DNA of 10,660 nucleotides from an uncultured Saprospiraceae bacterium (lineage in GTDB: Bacteria > Bacteroidota > Bacteroidia > Chitinophagales > Saprospiraceae). Shown here one piece after another: positions 1 to 7,358 of the stretch. Position 1 is the stretch's first letter. Every line of letters begins with the position of its first letter. The translations under genes were made by a program, and so were the position numbers. Under the pieces are notes generated by a model. It worked only from the letters and a program-made list of their open reading frames with translations, was not told the origin of the DNA and made no database searches. Location of the stretch: assembly GCA_937942465.1 (NCBI GenBank), contig CALDEO010000142.1:1-10660 (forward strand), given 5' to 3'.

Positions 1-2646
1 ATTGTAAAAGTAGAAATGAGAGTATGGGATGATGCCAACATGAATGGTGTTGCCGGTGATGCAGGAATCGACTTAAATGGCGATAACGACAGAACTGACC
101 CAGGTGAGTTTGATAACTACAACACTACATGGGTAAATGTAAGAGTTGAAGATAAGTTAACTCCAGCATTAGTATGTCCAGCAGATATCACAATCACATG
201 TGATATGGATGAGACGAATACAGATATGACAGGAGAAGCTGGAGTATACACAACATGTGGGTTGTTGAAAGCAACATATGCTGATCAAGGCGCATTAGTA
301 TGTGGAGCAGGAACAATCACAAGAACATGGACAATCGGAACACAGTCATGTAAGCAAATTATTACAAAGACTGCTGGACCAGCATGGAACGCATTCGGAG
401 CAAATGGAACATATGATGGAGGAATCAGAGTAAATACTGATGATAACATTACATGGCCAAGAGATTACACAGGTTTATCAGGTGACCTTCCAGCATTGAA
501 CTGCCCAGACGGTATGGACAATACAGGAGAGCCAGTATTTGTATCAGGACCTTGTGATCAAATTGCAGTAAGTAGTACACCAGAATTATTCGAACAAGAA
601 GATGGTGCATGTCTTAAGAGACTAGTTAACTGGACAGTAATTGACTGGTGTCAATACAGACCAAACAGTCCAACATGGAATGGAGAAGGAATCTGGACAA
701 GAACACAGGTGATCAAGATCATCGATGTGAACGGACCAGAATTGACAGGATGTGAGTCACCAATGTTTACAGTAGATGCTGATTGTATCAATAATGCAGT
801 AGTGTTAACAAACACAGCAGTAGATACAAGTGAGTGTGGAGAAGGATGGTTGAAATGGCAGATATTTGTTGATACATGGGGAGACGGAAACGTTGACTAT
901 GAATTCTCAAGTTTCTTAGATGCAGCAACAACATTCACAAGAGTTAATGATGAAGATTCAAATGGAAACGGAATCATTGACCAGTATGTATCACCAACAT
1001 TATCAGGTGGACAAGTAAGTGTATTAGTACCTGAGTCAATTGCAGCAAGTGCAAATAATCACGTAGTAACTTGGAAAGTAACAGATGGTTGTGGAAACGT
1101 AGCTGATTGTGGAACTACATTTATGGTTTCAGACAAGAAAGCACCAACACCTTACTGTATTAACTTAAGTACAGCAATTATGGATCAGTCAGGTTCAGTA
1201 GAACTATGGGCTAGCGACTTTAACTTAGGATCATTTGATAACTGTACTGCACAAGAGGACTTATTGTACTCATTCAGTGGAACAGCATATGTACCTAACA
1301 TGACATTCACAGCAACAGATTGTGGATTGAACGTAATTGAAATGTATGTATGGGATGAAGCTGGAAACAACGACTTCTGTACAGTTAACTTGAACATAAC
1401 AGGTGCAAACTGTCCTACAAACGGTAGTAGAATCGAAGGTTCTGTAGCTACAGAAGCAGGAACAACAGTTGAAAACCTAGTAGTATCATTAGAGTCTGAT
1501 CAAGTGATCAACACTGTAACAGATATGACAGATGCATCAGGAGAATATGCATTTACAGACAATGTGAACACATTAGACTATGCAGTATCAGGAACAAAAA
1601 CTGATGACTACATGAATGGTGTATCAACATTGGATTTAGTATTAATCCAGAAGCACATATTAGGATTAGATAACTTAGATTCACCATACAAATTCATCGC
1701 AGCGGATATCAACAAGAACGGAGCTATCAGTAGTGTGGATTTAGTACAATTGAGAAAGTTAATCTTAGGAATCTACGATGAGTTACCAAGTAACGCTTCA
1801 TGGATTGCAGTAGATGCGAATGATGATTTAACAAATGATGCATTTGCTTACAACGAGACAATCAATGTAAGTGCATTATCATCTGACATGATGAACGAAG
1901 ATTTCGTTGCAATCAAAGTAGGTGATGTTAACGGTACAGCACAAGCAAACGCAACTTCAATAGCAACAGGAAACAGAAATGCTTCTAGCTTAGAATTAGC
2001 AATTGCATCACAAGAAGTAGTAGCTGGTAATGCAGTAACAGTAGAAGTAACATCTTCTAACTTCAATGAAGTGTATGGATACCAGTTCACAATGAACACA
2101 GCTGGACTAGAATTAGTATCAGTAGAATCAGGATCAATCGCAATGACAGCAAGCCTAATCGGTAAGTTATCAAGTGATGTGACAACAATGAGTTGGTCAG
2201 ATGTAAATGGTGTTACGGCATCAAGCGACGAAGTATTGTTCACAATGAACTTTGTAGCAACATCTAACGGAAATGTATCAAACATGATTGATGTAACAAG
2301 TCAAGTAACTTCAAGTGAAGCATACTTAACAGGAGCATTAGACGTAGCGAATGTTACTTTAGTAACAAGAGGTGCTGAAGGTCAGAACTTTGCATTATTC
2401 CAGAATGAGCCTAACCCATTCACAGATATGACAGTTATTGGATTTGAGTTGCCAGAAGCAGCGAAAGCGATAGTAACTATCTATGACGTAACAGGAAAAG
2501 TTGTAAAAGTAATCAATGATACTTATGCAGCTGGATACAATACAGTATCAGTAAACAAATCAGACTTGAACGTAAGTGGCGTATTGTACTATGAGTTGAA
2601 CTCAGGTACATTCACTGCAACTAAGAAGATGATTATTATTGAGTAA
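1..2646 (+). CDS. Large secreted surface protein, 5' truncated by the window (HYR/Ig-like, dockerin-like, cohesin-like, T9SS sorting domain)
   Basis: The frame is open from base 1 (I-V-K-V-E before the first ATG at 16), so the true start lies outside and 881 C-terminal residues are visible (numbered from base 1). Residues 1-465 are cysteine-containing beta-rich segments resembling HYR/Ig-like repeats (V-R-V-E-D-K then C-P-A-D-I-T-I-T-C at 46-67; T-D-G-C-G-N-V-A-D-C near 361-370). Residues 478-535 look like a carboxypeptidase-regulatory or CNA-B-like fold. Residues 535-607 are a dockerin-like pair (LVLIQKHILG, then a 12-residue calcium loop D569-N571-N573-G574-I576-D580 followed by LVQLRKLILG), with KVGDVNG at 639-645. 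Residues 662-788 resemble a cohesin-like beta sandwich. Residues 795-881 are a T9SS type A sorting domain (QNEPNPF, then VTIYDVTGKVVK, ending KKMIIIE). The protein should be exported by T9SS and displayed or released at the surface. Ligand and role are unknown. All 14 visible arginines are AGA, unlike the neighbouring metabolic genes. Confidence 0.93.
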   Translation: MVKVEMRVWDDANMNGVAGDAGIDLNGDNDRTDPGEFDNYNTTWVNVRVEDKLTPALVCPADITITCDMDETNTDMTGEAGVYTTCGLLKATYADQGALVCGAGTITRTWTIGTQSCKQIITKTAGPAWNAFGANGTYDGGIRVNTDDNITWPRDYTGLSGDLPALNCPDGMDNTGEPVFVSGPCDQIAVSSTPELFEQEDGACLKRLVNWTVIDWCQYRPNSPTWNGEGIWTRTQVIKIIDVNGPELTGCESPMFTVDADCINNAVVLTNTAVDTSECGEGWLKWQIFVDTWGDGNVDYEFSSFLDAATTFTRVNDEDSNGNGIIDQYVSPTLSGGQVSVLVPESIAASANNHVVTWKVTDGCGNVADCGTTFMVSDKKAPTPYCINLSTAIMDQSGSVELWASDFNLGSFDNCTAQEDLLYSFSGTAYVPNMTFTATDCGLNVIEMYVWDEAGNNDFCTVNLNITGANCPTNGSRIEGSVATEAGTTVENLVVSLESDQVINTVTDMTDASGEYAFTDNVNTLDYAVSGTKTDDYMNGVSTLDLVLIQKHILGLDNLDSPYKFIAADINKNGAISSVDLVQLRKLILGIYDELPSNASWIAVDANDDLTNDAFAYNETINVSALSSDMMNEDFVAIKVGDVNGTAQANATSIATGNRNASSLELAIASQEVVAGNAVTVEVTSSNFNEVYGYQFTMNTAGLELVSVESGSIAMTASLIGKLSSDVTTMSWSDVNGVTASSDEVLFTMNFVATSNGNVSNMIDVTSQVTSSEAYLTGALDVANVTLVTRGAEGQNFALFQNEPNPFTDMTVIGFELPEAAKAIVTIYDVTGKVVKVINDTYAAGYNTVSVNKSDLNVSGVLYYELNSGTFTATKKMIIIE

Positions 2647-2680
2647 TGAGTGACTATAACAATAGTTAGATAATTGAGTA

Positions 2681-2709
2681 GAGCCACGAGTAATCGTGGC
2701 TCTTTTTTT
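2681..2709 (+). terminator. Rho-independent terminator of the upstream surface-protein gene
   Basis: A perfect 9-bp stem GAGCCACGA / TCGTGGCTC (2681-2689 with 2694-2702) closes a GTAA tetraloop of the GNRA type and is followed by seven T residues (2703-2709). It lies 34 bases after the stop of the plus-strand gene. The minus-strand reading lacks a T tract, so it probably does not serve the convergent gene. Confidence 0.93.
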
Positions 2710-2805
2710 ATTTAAGCTTATTTGAAAGTTGATATCTTGATTTTACCCCGTTAACTTTAATTTACTACCCCCGAATAGTTACAAATTAACAGACTCAATT
2801 TTATA

Positions 2806-3963
2806 TTAAATGACAGAAAGTGCTTCTTCAAGATTTTTAATCAAATAATCAGCATCCTCCAAACCTATTGAAAGTCTAACCATATTATATGGTAAAGGAC
2901 TATCCTCCACACCAGGTATATCATGAAATGCTAATGTTGGCATTTTTAATGATTCGTAGCCACCCCAAGAGACCGCCATTAAAAACTTATCTAATCGATT
3001 TACAAAATCATTGATTTTATTCTTGTCTTTACTCTTGAGTATAATTGAAAATAAGCCTCCACAACCACGCATTTGTTTTTTTGCCAAATCGTATTGTTTA
3101 AAACTAGGATGAAAAGGGTAGAGTATTGATTCTACTTTTTCGTGATGATCGAGATATGCTATAACCGTTTGAGTGGTTTTCTCTATTCGTTCCATTCTGA
3201 TGGGTAGCGTTCTCAAGCCTCTTATTATGAGACTTGCATCATGAGCTGAGATACACATTCCTAAAGTCATGAAACTAGAATTAAATATATTTCGGATCAT
3301 CTCATGCGAACCACAAATGACACCATTGAGCACATCACTATGACCATTGAGGTATTTAGTGCCTGAGTGAACAACGAGATCAATCCCATGATCTATTGGG
3401 TTTTGATTAAGCGGCGTACAATAGCTGTTGTCTATAATTGTAATCAATCCATGTTGCTTAGCAAGTTGAGCACAAGCAGTCAAATCTTGAATCTCAAAGC
3501 TCAAAGAATTTGGACTTTCTAGATAAAGTATAACGGAGTTGGATTTGATATGAGCTTTGATTGTCTGTATATCAGTAGCATCTACAAAATCATGCGTAAC
3601 ACCGAATTTGTGTAAAAATTTGGTCAATAATTTTTGTGTCCAACTATAAGGTTTTTGTACACATACAATGTGGTCACCAGCTTTGCAGTTAGACATGACA
3701 GCAGCGGCAACTGCTGATGCTCCACTACTGAGTACTAGTGCATCTTCTGCATGCTCTAGTGCAGCTAGTTTTTTTCTAAGGATTTCTACTGTTGGGTTAT
3801 TTCCTCTAGTATATATATGACTATTTAATTCGTCTGATATTGCATTTCTCAAGTCTTCAATTGTGTCAAATGCAAAATTGCTTGATTGAATAATAGGCGG
3901 TGCAACAGCATTGTAGTATTGCTTTCGATCTTCACCTAGATGTGTTATTATTTCATTAGTCAT
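2806..3963 (-). CDS. PLP-dependent trans-sulfuration enzyme, probably cystathionine beta-lyase (MetC-like)
   Basis: Predicted cytoplasmic Cys/Met-metabolism PLP enzyme of 385 residues from the ATG at 3963; a TTG at 3990 would add nine. I prefer the ATG because of its A-rich upstream context and because TTG starts are rare. Family marks, numbered from the ATG: Y51-T-R-G-N-N-P-T (phosphate contact from the partner subunit), S-S-G-A-S-A near 79-84, D178 (pyridine nitrogen), the PLP lysine K203 in SGTKYLNGHSD, SWGGYESL near 332-339 and VRLSIGLED near 362-370. From memory of the family, LESPNSLSFE, GLRTLPIR and SWGGYESL are closer to E. coli-type MetC (cystathionine to homocysteine, pyruvate and ammonia) than to MetB or methionine gamma-lyase. 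The active-site tyrosine segment reads PYSWTQ instead of the usual YGGT. Length is normal. Specificity within the family stays open. The gene stands alone and is divergent from the HMG-CoA lyase gene. Confidence 0.9.
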   Translation of the reverse strand: MTNEIITHLGEDRKQYYNAVAPPIIQSSNFAFDTIEDLRNAISDELNSHIYTRGNNPTVEILRKKLAALEHAEDALVLSSGASAVAAAVMSNCKAGDHIVCVQKPYSWTQKLLTKFLHKFGVTHDFVDATDIQTIKAHIKSNSVILYLESPNSLSFEIQDLTACAQLAKQHGLITIIDNSYCTPLNQNPIDHGIDLVVHSGTKYLNGHSDVLNGVICGSHEMIRNIFNSSFMTLGMCISAHDASLIIRGLRTLPIRMERIEKTTQTVIAYLDHHEKVESILYPFHPSFKQYDLAKKQMRGCGGLFSIILKSKDKNKINDFVNRLDKFLMAVSWGGYESLKMPTLAFHDIPGVEDSPLPYNMVRLSIGLEDADYLIKNLEEALSVI

Positions 3964-4020
3964 TATTGCTTTTTTGGTCTGTTCGTCCAATTTAATACAA
4001 TAATGATTTCCAATAGTCTA

Positions 4021-4049
4021 TTTTGATAGATAATAGTATTGTACATTTG
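4021..4049 (+). promoter_or_regulatory. Candidate Bacteroidota-type promoter of the HMG-CoA lyase gene
   Basis: TACATTTG at 4042-4049 matches the TAnnTTTG -7 box known from Bacteroides and Flavobacterium. TTTTG at 4021-4025 could be the -33 element. The 16-base gap is slightly shorter than usual. The box ends 32 bases before the ATG at 4082, leaving room for a short leader. I saw no convincing box for the divergent minus-strand gene in the same 118-base gap. Confidence 0.45.
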
Positions 4050-4081
4050 TAACTATAAAGAATAATAATCTGAAATACCCT

Positions 4082-4942
4082 ATGACTAATAGTCAATATG
4101 TTAAGATAATAGAGTGTCCTCGAGATGCGATGCAAGGCTTGCATGACTTCATAGACACGGACACTAAAGTTGAGTATATCAATGCCTTACTACAAGTAGG
4201 ATTTGATACATTAGACTTTGGTAGTTTTGTATCACCTAAGGCTATTCCTCAGATGAAAGATACCGCTGCAGTACTTTCTAATCTTGATCTCTCATCGACA
4301 AATACGAAATTGCTGGCCATTGTTGCTAATGAAAGAGGAGCGAATGATGCTGCCTCTCATGCAGAAATAAAGTATCTAGGTTATCCATTCTCAATATCAG
4401 AGACATTCCAACTTAGGAATACAAATGCAACAATCGAAGAATCTATGAATCGAGTAAAAGCGATTCAAGAGATCTGTAAGCGTAACGATAAAGAGATGGT
4501 CATTTATATCTCCATGGGTTTTGGCAATCCGTACGGTGATCCATGGAATGTAGAGATTGTACAACACTGGGTTGAGCAATTAGCACAGATAGATATTAAT
4601 ATTTTTCAACTCTCAGATACTGTTGGAGTCGCTAGACCAGAGAGTATCGCATATTTATTCTCAGAGTTAATACCTCCAAACCCCAATGTAGAGTTCGGAG
4701 CCCACTTTCATACTACCATGGATACATGGGAAGAAAAAGTACTGGCTGCTCATGACAATGGATGCCTCCGATATGATGGTACTATCAATGGAGTCGGTGG
4801 TTGTCCTATGGCTCAGAATAACCTAGTGGGTAATATGCCTTCGGAGTTCTTGATAGACTTCATGTTAGGGAAGAAGATGAACATTGATCTGGATCTAGAT
4901 AAGTATGCTTATGCTAAAGAAATAGCCGCTAGACTCTTCTAA
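4082..4942 (+). CDS. Hydroxymethylglutaryl-CoA lyase family protein
   Basis: A 286-residue DRE-TIM metallolyase (HMGL-like) expected in the cytoplasm. It should cleave 3-hydroxy-3-methylglutaryl-CoA to acetyl-CoA and acetoacetate, the last step of leucine breakdown. Catalytic positions known from HMG-CoA lyases are present: R14-D15 in ECPRDAMQ, the metal-binding H208-x-H210 in GAHFHTT, the catalytic-loop cysteine C241 in GVGGCPMA, and N251 in VGNMPSE. Other family segments are FGSFVSPKAIPQM (46-58), LGYPFSISE (99-107), ISMGFGNPYGDPW (143-155) and QLSDTVGVA (176-184). ECPRDAMQG replaces the EVGPRDGLQ of animal and proteobacterial enzymes; I recall this form from other Bacteroidota homologs. 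The ATG at 4082 has no Shine-Dalgarno sequence but follows a TAnnTTTG box. The gene is divergent from the PLP-lyase gene, and no terminator is evident after its stop. A related aldol-type lyase with another substrate remains possible. Confidence 0.9.
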   Translation: MTNSQYVKIIECPRDAMQGLHDFIDTDTKVEYINALLQVGFDTLDFGSFVSPKAIPQMKDTAAVLSNLDLSSTNTKLLAIVANERGANDAASHAEIKYLGYPFSISETFQLRNTNATIEESMNRVKAIQEICKRNDKEMVIYISMGFGNPYGDPWNVEIVQHWVEQLAQIDINIFQLSDTVGVARPESIAYLFSELIPPNPNVEFGAHFHTTMDTWEEKVLAAHDNGCLRYDGTINGVGGCPMAQNNLVGNMPSEFLIDFMLGKKMNIDLDLDKYAYAKEIAARLF

Positions 4943-5000
4943 AAATCGCATATCCTTACCCCTGTGTTTATTGGATTTACAGCTAAACGCTTAAAGTTTA

Positions 5001-5019
5001 CCAAAATATGGAATTTTGG
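5001..5019. repeat. Short inverted repeat in the gap before the first paralog
   Basis: CCAAAAT (5001-5007) and ATTTTGG (5013-5019) form a 7-bp perfect stem with a 5-base loop. It is AT-rich and has no following T tract on the plus strand, so it is not a good terminator. It could be an operator or chance. Confidence 0.3.
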
Positions 5020-5061
5020 TGCCAAAAAAATAATGTTTAAAATCCTGGGGCCATGATTATC

Positions 5062-5080
5062 TAATTTTGAAGTATCAAAA
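5062..5080 (+). promoter_or_regulatory. TAATTTTG box overlapping a palindrome and the shared TTTGAAGTATCA element
   Basis: TAATTTTG (5062-5069) fits the Bacteroidota TAnnTTTG -7 box, but no TTG element is visible at the usual upstream distance. It overlaps a perfect palindrome TTTTGA-AGTA-TCAAAA (5065-5080). The twelve bases TTTGAAGTATCA (5066-5077) recur before the paralogous gene at almost the same distance from the ATG. It could be a promoter, an operator or a translation-leader element. Confidence 0.4.
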
Positions 5081-5089
5081 GGGATAATT

Positions 5090-7024
5090 ATGAAAGTGTT
5101 AAAGGGAATTAATAGAAAATCAAGATTGTTTGTATTACTAAGTCTAATGTTCATAGGCCTTAGTCTTCAGTCACAAGAGATCTGTAATAACAACATAGAT
5201 GATGACGGTGATGGGTGGATAGATTGTAATGATAATGAATGCTTCACAATTTGCGGTAATGTAGAGATCTGTGATAACGGAATAGATGATGACGGCAATG
5301 GACTTATCGATAGAGACGATCCACAATGTAATGCATCAAGTGGAGTAGATGGCGGATTAGAATCTAATAGAAGATTATCTAATGCAATTTCATTACGAAA
5401 GTATAAGACCTTAAAATCTTCATCAATAGATAGATTAGAAAAGCTGGAAGGTATACTACCATTTAATGGTAACCAGATTACGAATAGAAACAATATTCAC
5501 GTTTCAAGTTTGATGCCTCACAATATGGATGCCTACTATCTAGCAGAGAGTAGCCCTTTAGACCTCGTTGATATCACGAATGCAACAGAGGTACAAGCAG
5601 TAGATCTTTATAAAGACCACCATAGAACAGGTGCTATACTTGCAATGAAGTCAGAAGGCACCGTGTACGAGCATAGTAAGTACATATGTGATAGAATGGA
5701 AGGAAATCGCTTGTTAGATGTATCTGAGGTAGAAGTACTGGGCAACAGATTAGTGACATACCAACTAATGAAGAAGAATAGACAAATGGAATATGGAATT
5801 AGCTTCTCTTGTATGGAATATAATGGTCAGATGGAAATTTTTTCTAATTGGAATGTATCTGAATATCCTGAATCAGAAACGATTTATAATTTTCAAGTAT
5901 GGTCTTATAACAAAGTTGATTTAGTTAAAATTACAGAAGGTTTAGTTCAAGAATTATATGAAGCACTTAATGTAGTATCGAGCAATAGAAGACCCGTATT
6001 ACCTCAGGTATTTGTAATGCATTCAGACTATACAAACGGAATACTATCATTAGTAATAAAAAATAAAAATAACTCTAGTAGACTAGAATATAGTGGGTCT
6101 TATAGAACCAAGGAGAACGCTGAATTTGTAGAAATGGGAGGTATTGCTTCTTTAGATGGTAGCTTAGAACAAGCAATTGAGATAAGTACTGAAAGAATGT
6201 ATGACTTAGACCTATACATTAGAGGAGAATACTCTTACGCCGATGCCATATTTGTATCAGAGGGTGCATGGGGAGTAGATGATAATACTTCAATATCTAC
6301 AGTTAATTCGTTTGAGACTCAAGAGGACCTAAGAGAGAAAGTGGATACAGCATATCATGTAGAGCGATCTATGGAGATTCATTCTCAGATCAAAAACTCA
6401 ATGAATATCTACAGAGTGTTAAGAGTCAAGAATAAGTCAATGGACTTAAGCTCTTTTAACTGTATGAATTTTGTTGCATCAGGTAATGGATCTGTTGAAA
6501 TTACAATAGTAAAAGAATCAATAAGTCATTGGTCTGATCAATTCAGAACTACAATAAAGTTGACTGACGACAAGAAGGAATTTCCATTATTTCTAGAAAC
6601 TTTTAAGTCTCAGTACTTCGATACACTTGACCTTGATGACGCAGTAATGATTGTGTTTACTCAATTAGGTGATAAAGTAGAAGTGAAGGATTATGCTTTT
6701 GCATTAGAGGACTTAGAGTTTGTAAACAAACAAGTGCCTAATCAATTGCAAGCGTTATCGGACGAAGGTCTTGTTGTGAAAATGTTTCCCAATTTTGTAA
6801 AGGACAATACAACAATTAATATACTTACAGCTAACGGTCAAGATGTAAATTTAATTATGTATAACGCTATGGGAGCGAGAGTTATGAAAGAAAAGTATAA
6901 TTGTATACCAGGATCTAACAATATAAGTGTTAACTTATCCAACCTAAATCAAGGTGCTTATTTCTTTGTTTGTATTGATGATGAGGGTCGTCATTACAAT
7001 GGACAGTTTTTAAAAATCGAATAA
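5090..7024 (+). CDS. T9SS-exported surface protein with two calcium-loop repeats and an unnamed central domain (paralog A)
   Basis: A 644-residue protein whose function I do not recognise. Residues 1-29 form a signal peptide (basic MKVLKGINRKSR, hydrophobic LFVLLSLMFIGLSL, then QSQ before E30). Residues 30-80 are two repeats with a 29-residue period, EICNNNIDDDGDGWIDC and EICDNGIDDDGNGLID, whose D-x-D-x-D-G loops suggest calcium binding. Residues 85-400 form a domain shared with the next gene, with marks GGLESNRRLS, PLDLVDITNAT, VYEHSKYICDR, MEYGISFS and YNFQVWS. Residues 405-545 are beta-rich (MDLSSFNCMNFVASGNGSVE, QFRTTIKL, DDAVMIVFTQ) and could be a CBM- or CIA30-like jelly roll; that is inference. 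Residues 560-644 are a T9SS type A sorting domain (MFPNFVKDNTTI, VNLIMYNAMGARVM, ending GQFLKIE). AAAAGGG six bases before the ATG supports the start. It should be exported across both membranes and placed at the surface. Confidence 0.93.
   Translation: MKVLKGINRKSRLFVLLSLMFIGLSLQSQEICNNNIDDDGDGWIDCNDNECFTICGNVEICDNGIDDDGNGLIDRDDPQCNASSGVDGGLESNRRLSNAISLRKYKTLKSSSIDRLEKLEGILPFNGNQITNRNNIHVSSLMPHNMDAYYLAESSPLDLVDITNATEVQAVDLYKDHHRTGAILAMKSEGTVYEHSKYICDRMEGNRLLDVSEVEVLGNRLVTYQLMKKNRQMEYGISFSCMEYNGQMEIFSNWNVSEYPESETIYNFQVWSYNKVDLVKITEGLVQELYEALNVVSSNRRPVLPQVFVMHSDYTNGILSLVIKNKNNSSRLEYSGSYRTKENAEFVEMGGIASLDGSLEQAIEISTERMYDLDLYIRGEYSYADAIFVSEGAWGVDDNTSISTVNSFETQEDLREKVDTAYHVERSMEIHSQIKNSMNIYRVLRVKNKSMDLSSFNCMNFVASGNGSVEITIVKESISHWSDQFRTTIKLTDDKKEFPLFLETFKSQYFDTLDLDDAVMIVFTQLGDKVEVKDYAFALEDLEFVNKQVPNQLQALSDEGLVVKMFPNFVKDNTTINILTANGQDVNLIMYNAMGARVMKEKYNCIPGSNNISVNLSNLNQGAYFFVCIDDEGRHYNGQFLKIE
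5177..5329 (+). repeat. Two 87-base coding repeats (calcium-loop, MopE-like) in paralog A
   Basis: GAGATCTG begins each unit at 5177 and 5264, 87 bases (29 codons) apart. Each encodes E-I-C-x-N-x-I-D-D-D-G-x-G. Loops of this form, D-x-D-x-D-G with cysteines, are common in Bacteroidota surface proteins and are thought to bind calcium. The second unit has arginine where the middle cysteine (IDC) normally stands. Confidence 0.85.
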
Positions 7025-7072
7025 TTTGTTGAGGGTGAAAACATCTAATGTCTTAAAGTCATAATGCCTTGA

Positions 7073-7109
7073 GGGCTCGATAAGTAAATTATCGAGCCCA
7101 TTTTATTTT
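7073..7109 (+). terminator. Rho-independent terminator after paralog A
   Basis: A perfect 11-bp stem GGGCTCGATAA / TTATCGAGCCC (7073-7083 with 7089-7099) has a GTAAA loop and is followed by ATTTTATTTT. It lies 48 bases after the stop, separating the two paralogs into different transcription units. Confidence 0.92.
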
Positions 7110-7358
7110 AATGATCTCAGGTCTATAGCGGAGTATATGTTCTTACAATGTCTACACGAGATCCACTAACACTTTATTAAGCTGCTCTAGCTTACTCAAT
7201 AAGTATAAGAATTCAGATAACAGGTGGGATTAATCATTCTTGTAAAACCAATAAAAGTACTCCAACTACAGAAAACAGTCGATAATCACCCAAAAAGCGA
7301 TTAAGGCCTAAATTGGCTTTAAATAGATAGATATTTGAAGTATCATAAAAACATAGAC
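7110..7358. other. Intergenic gap between the paralogs; no gene seen
   Basis: The terminator-to-start part of this 334-base gap holds no supported reading frame, tRNA or mobile-element sign. A 6-bp inverted repeat TAAGCT-GCTCT-AGCTTA is at 7178-7194 without a T tract. Near the 3' end lies the shared element TTTGAAGTATCA. A promoter for the second paralog must lie here, but no full TTG/TAnnTTTG pair is convincing. Confidence 0.6.
7334..7345 (+). promoter_or_regulatory. Shared TTTGAAGTATCA element before paralog B
   Basis: These twelve bases are identical to 5066-5077 and end 13 bases before the ATG at 7359, compared with 12 bases in paralog A. The T of a TAnnTTTG box is missing here (GATATTTG), and the palindrome of paralog A is reduced to TGA-AGTA-TCA. 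The function is unknown. Confidence 0.4.

Noticed and set aside
1185..1397. Minus-strand open frames inside the large plus-strand genes (also 1848-2285, 5167-5493, 8285-8518, 9023-9304, 9704-9982)
   Set aside because: They overlap genes with clear domains on the other strand, have no recognisable motifs, and arise from the repetitive, biased coding sequence.
3964..3990. TTG start at 3990 adding nine residues to the PLP enzyme
   Set aside because: TTG starts are uncommon, the ATG at 3963 has a better A-rich upstream context, and the added residues carry no family motif.
4397..4579. Minus-strand frame of 60 residues within the HMG-CoA lyase gene
   Set aside because: It lies antisense to conserved catalytic-family sequence and shows no motif.
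4939..5154. Minus-strand frame of 71 residues across the gap before paralog A
   Set aside because: It overlaps the signal peptide coding region and the shared upstream element, and its sequence resembles no protein family.
7335..7358. TTG start at 7335 for the second paralog
   Set aside because: The TTG lies inside the TTTGAAGTATCA element shared with the first paralog's noncoding upstream region, and the ATG at 7359 gives a normal signal peptide.
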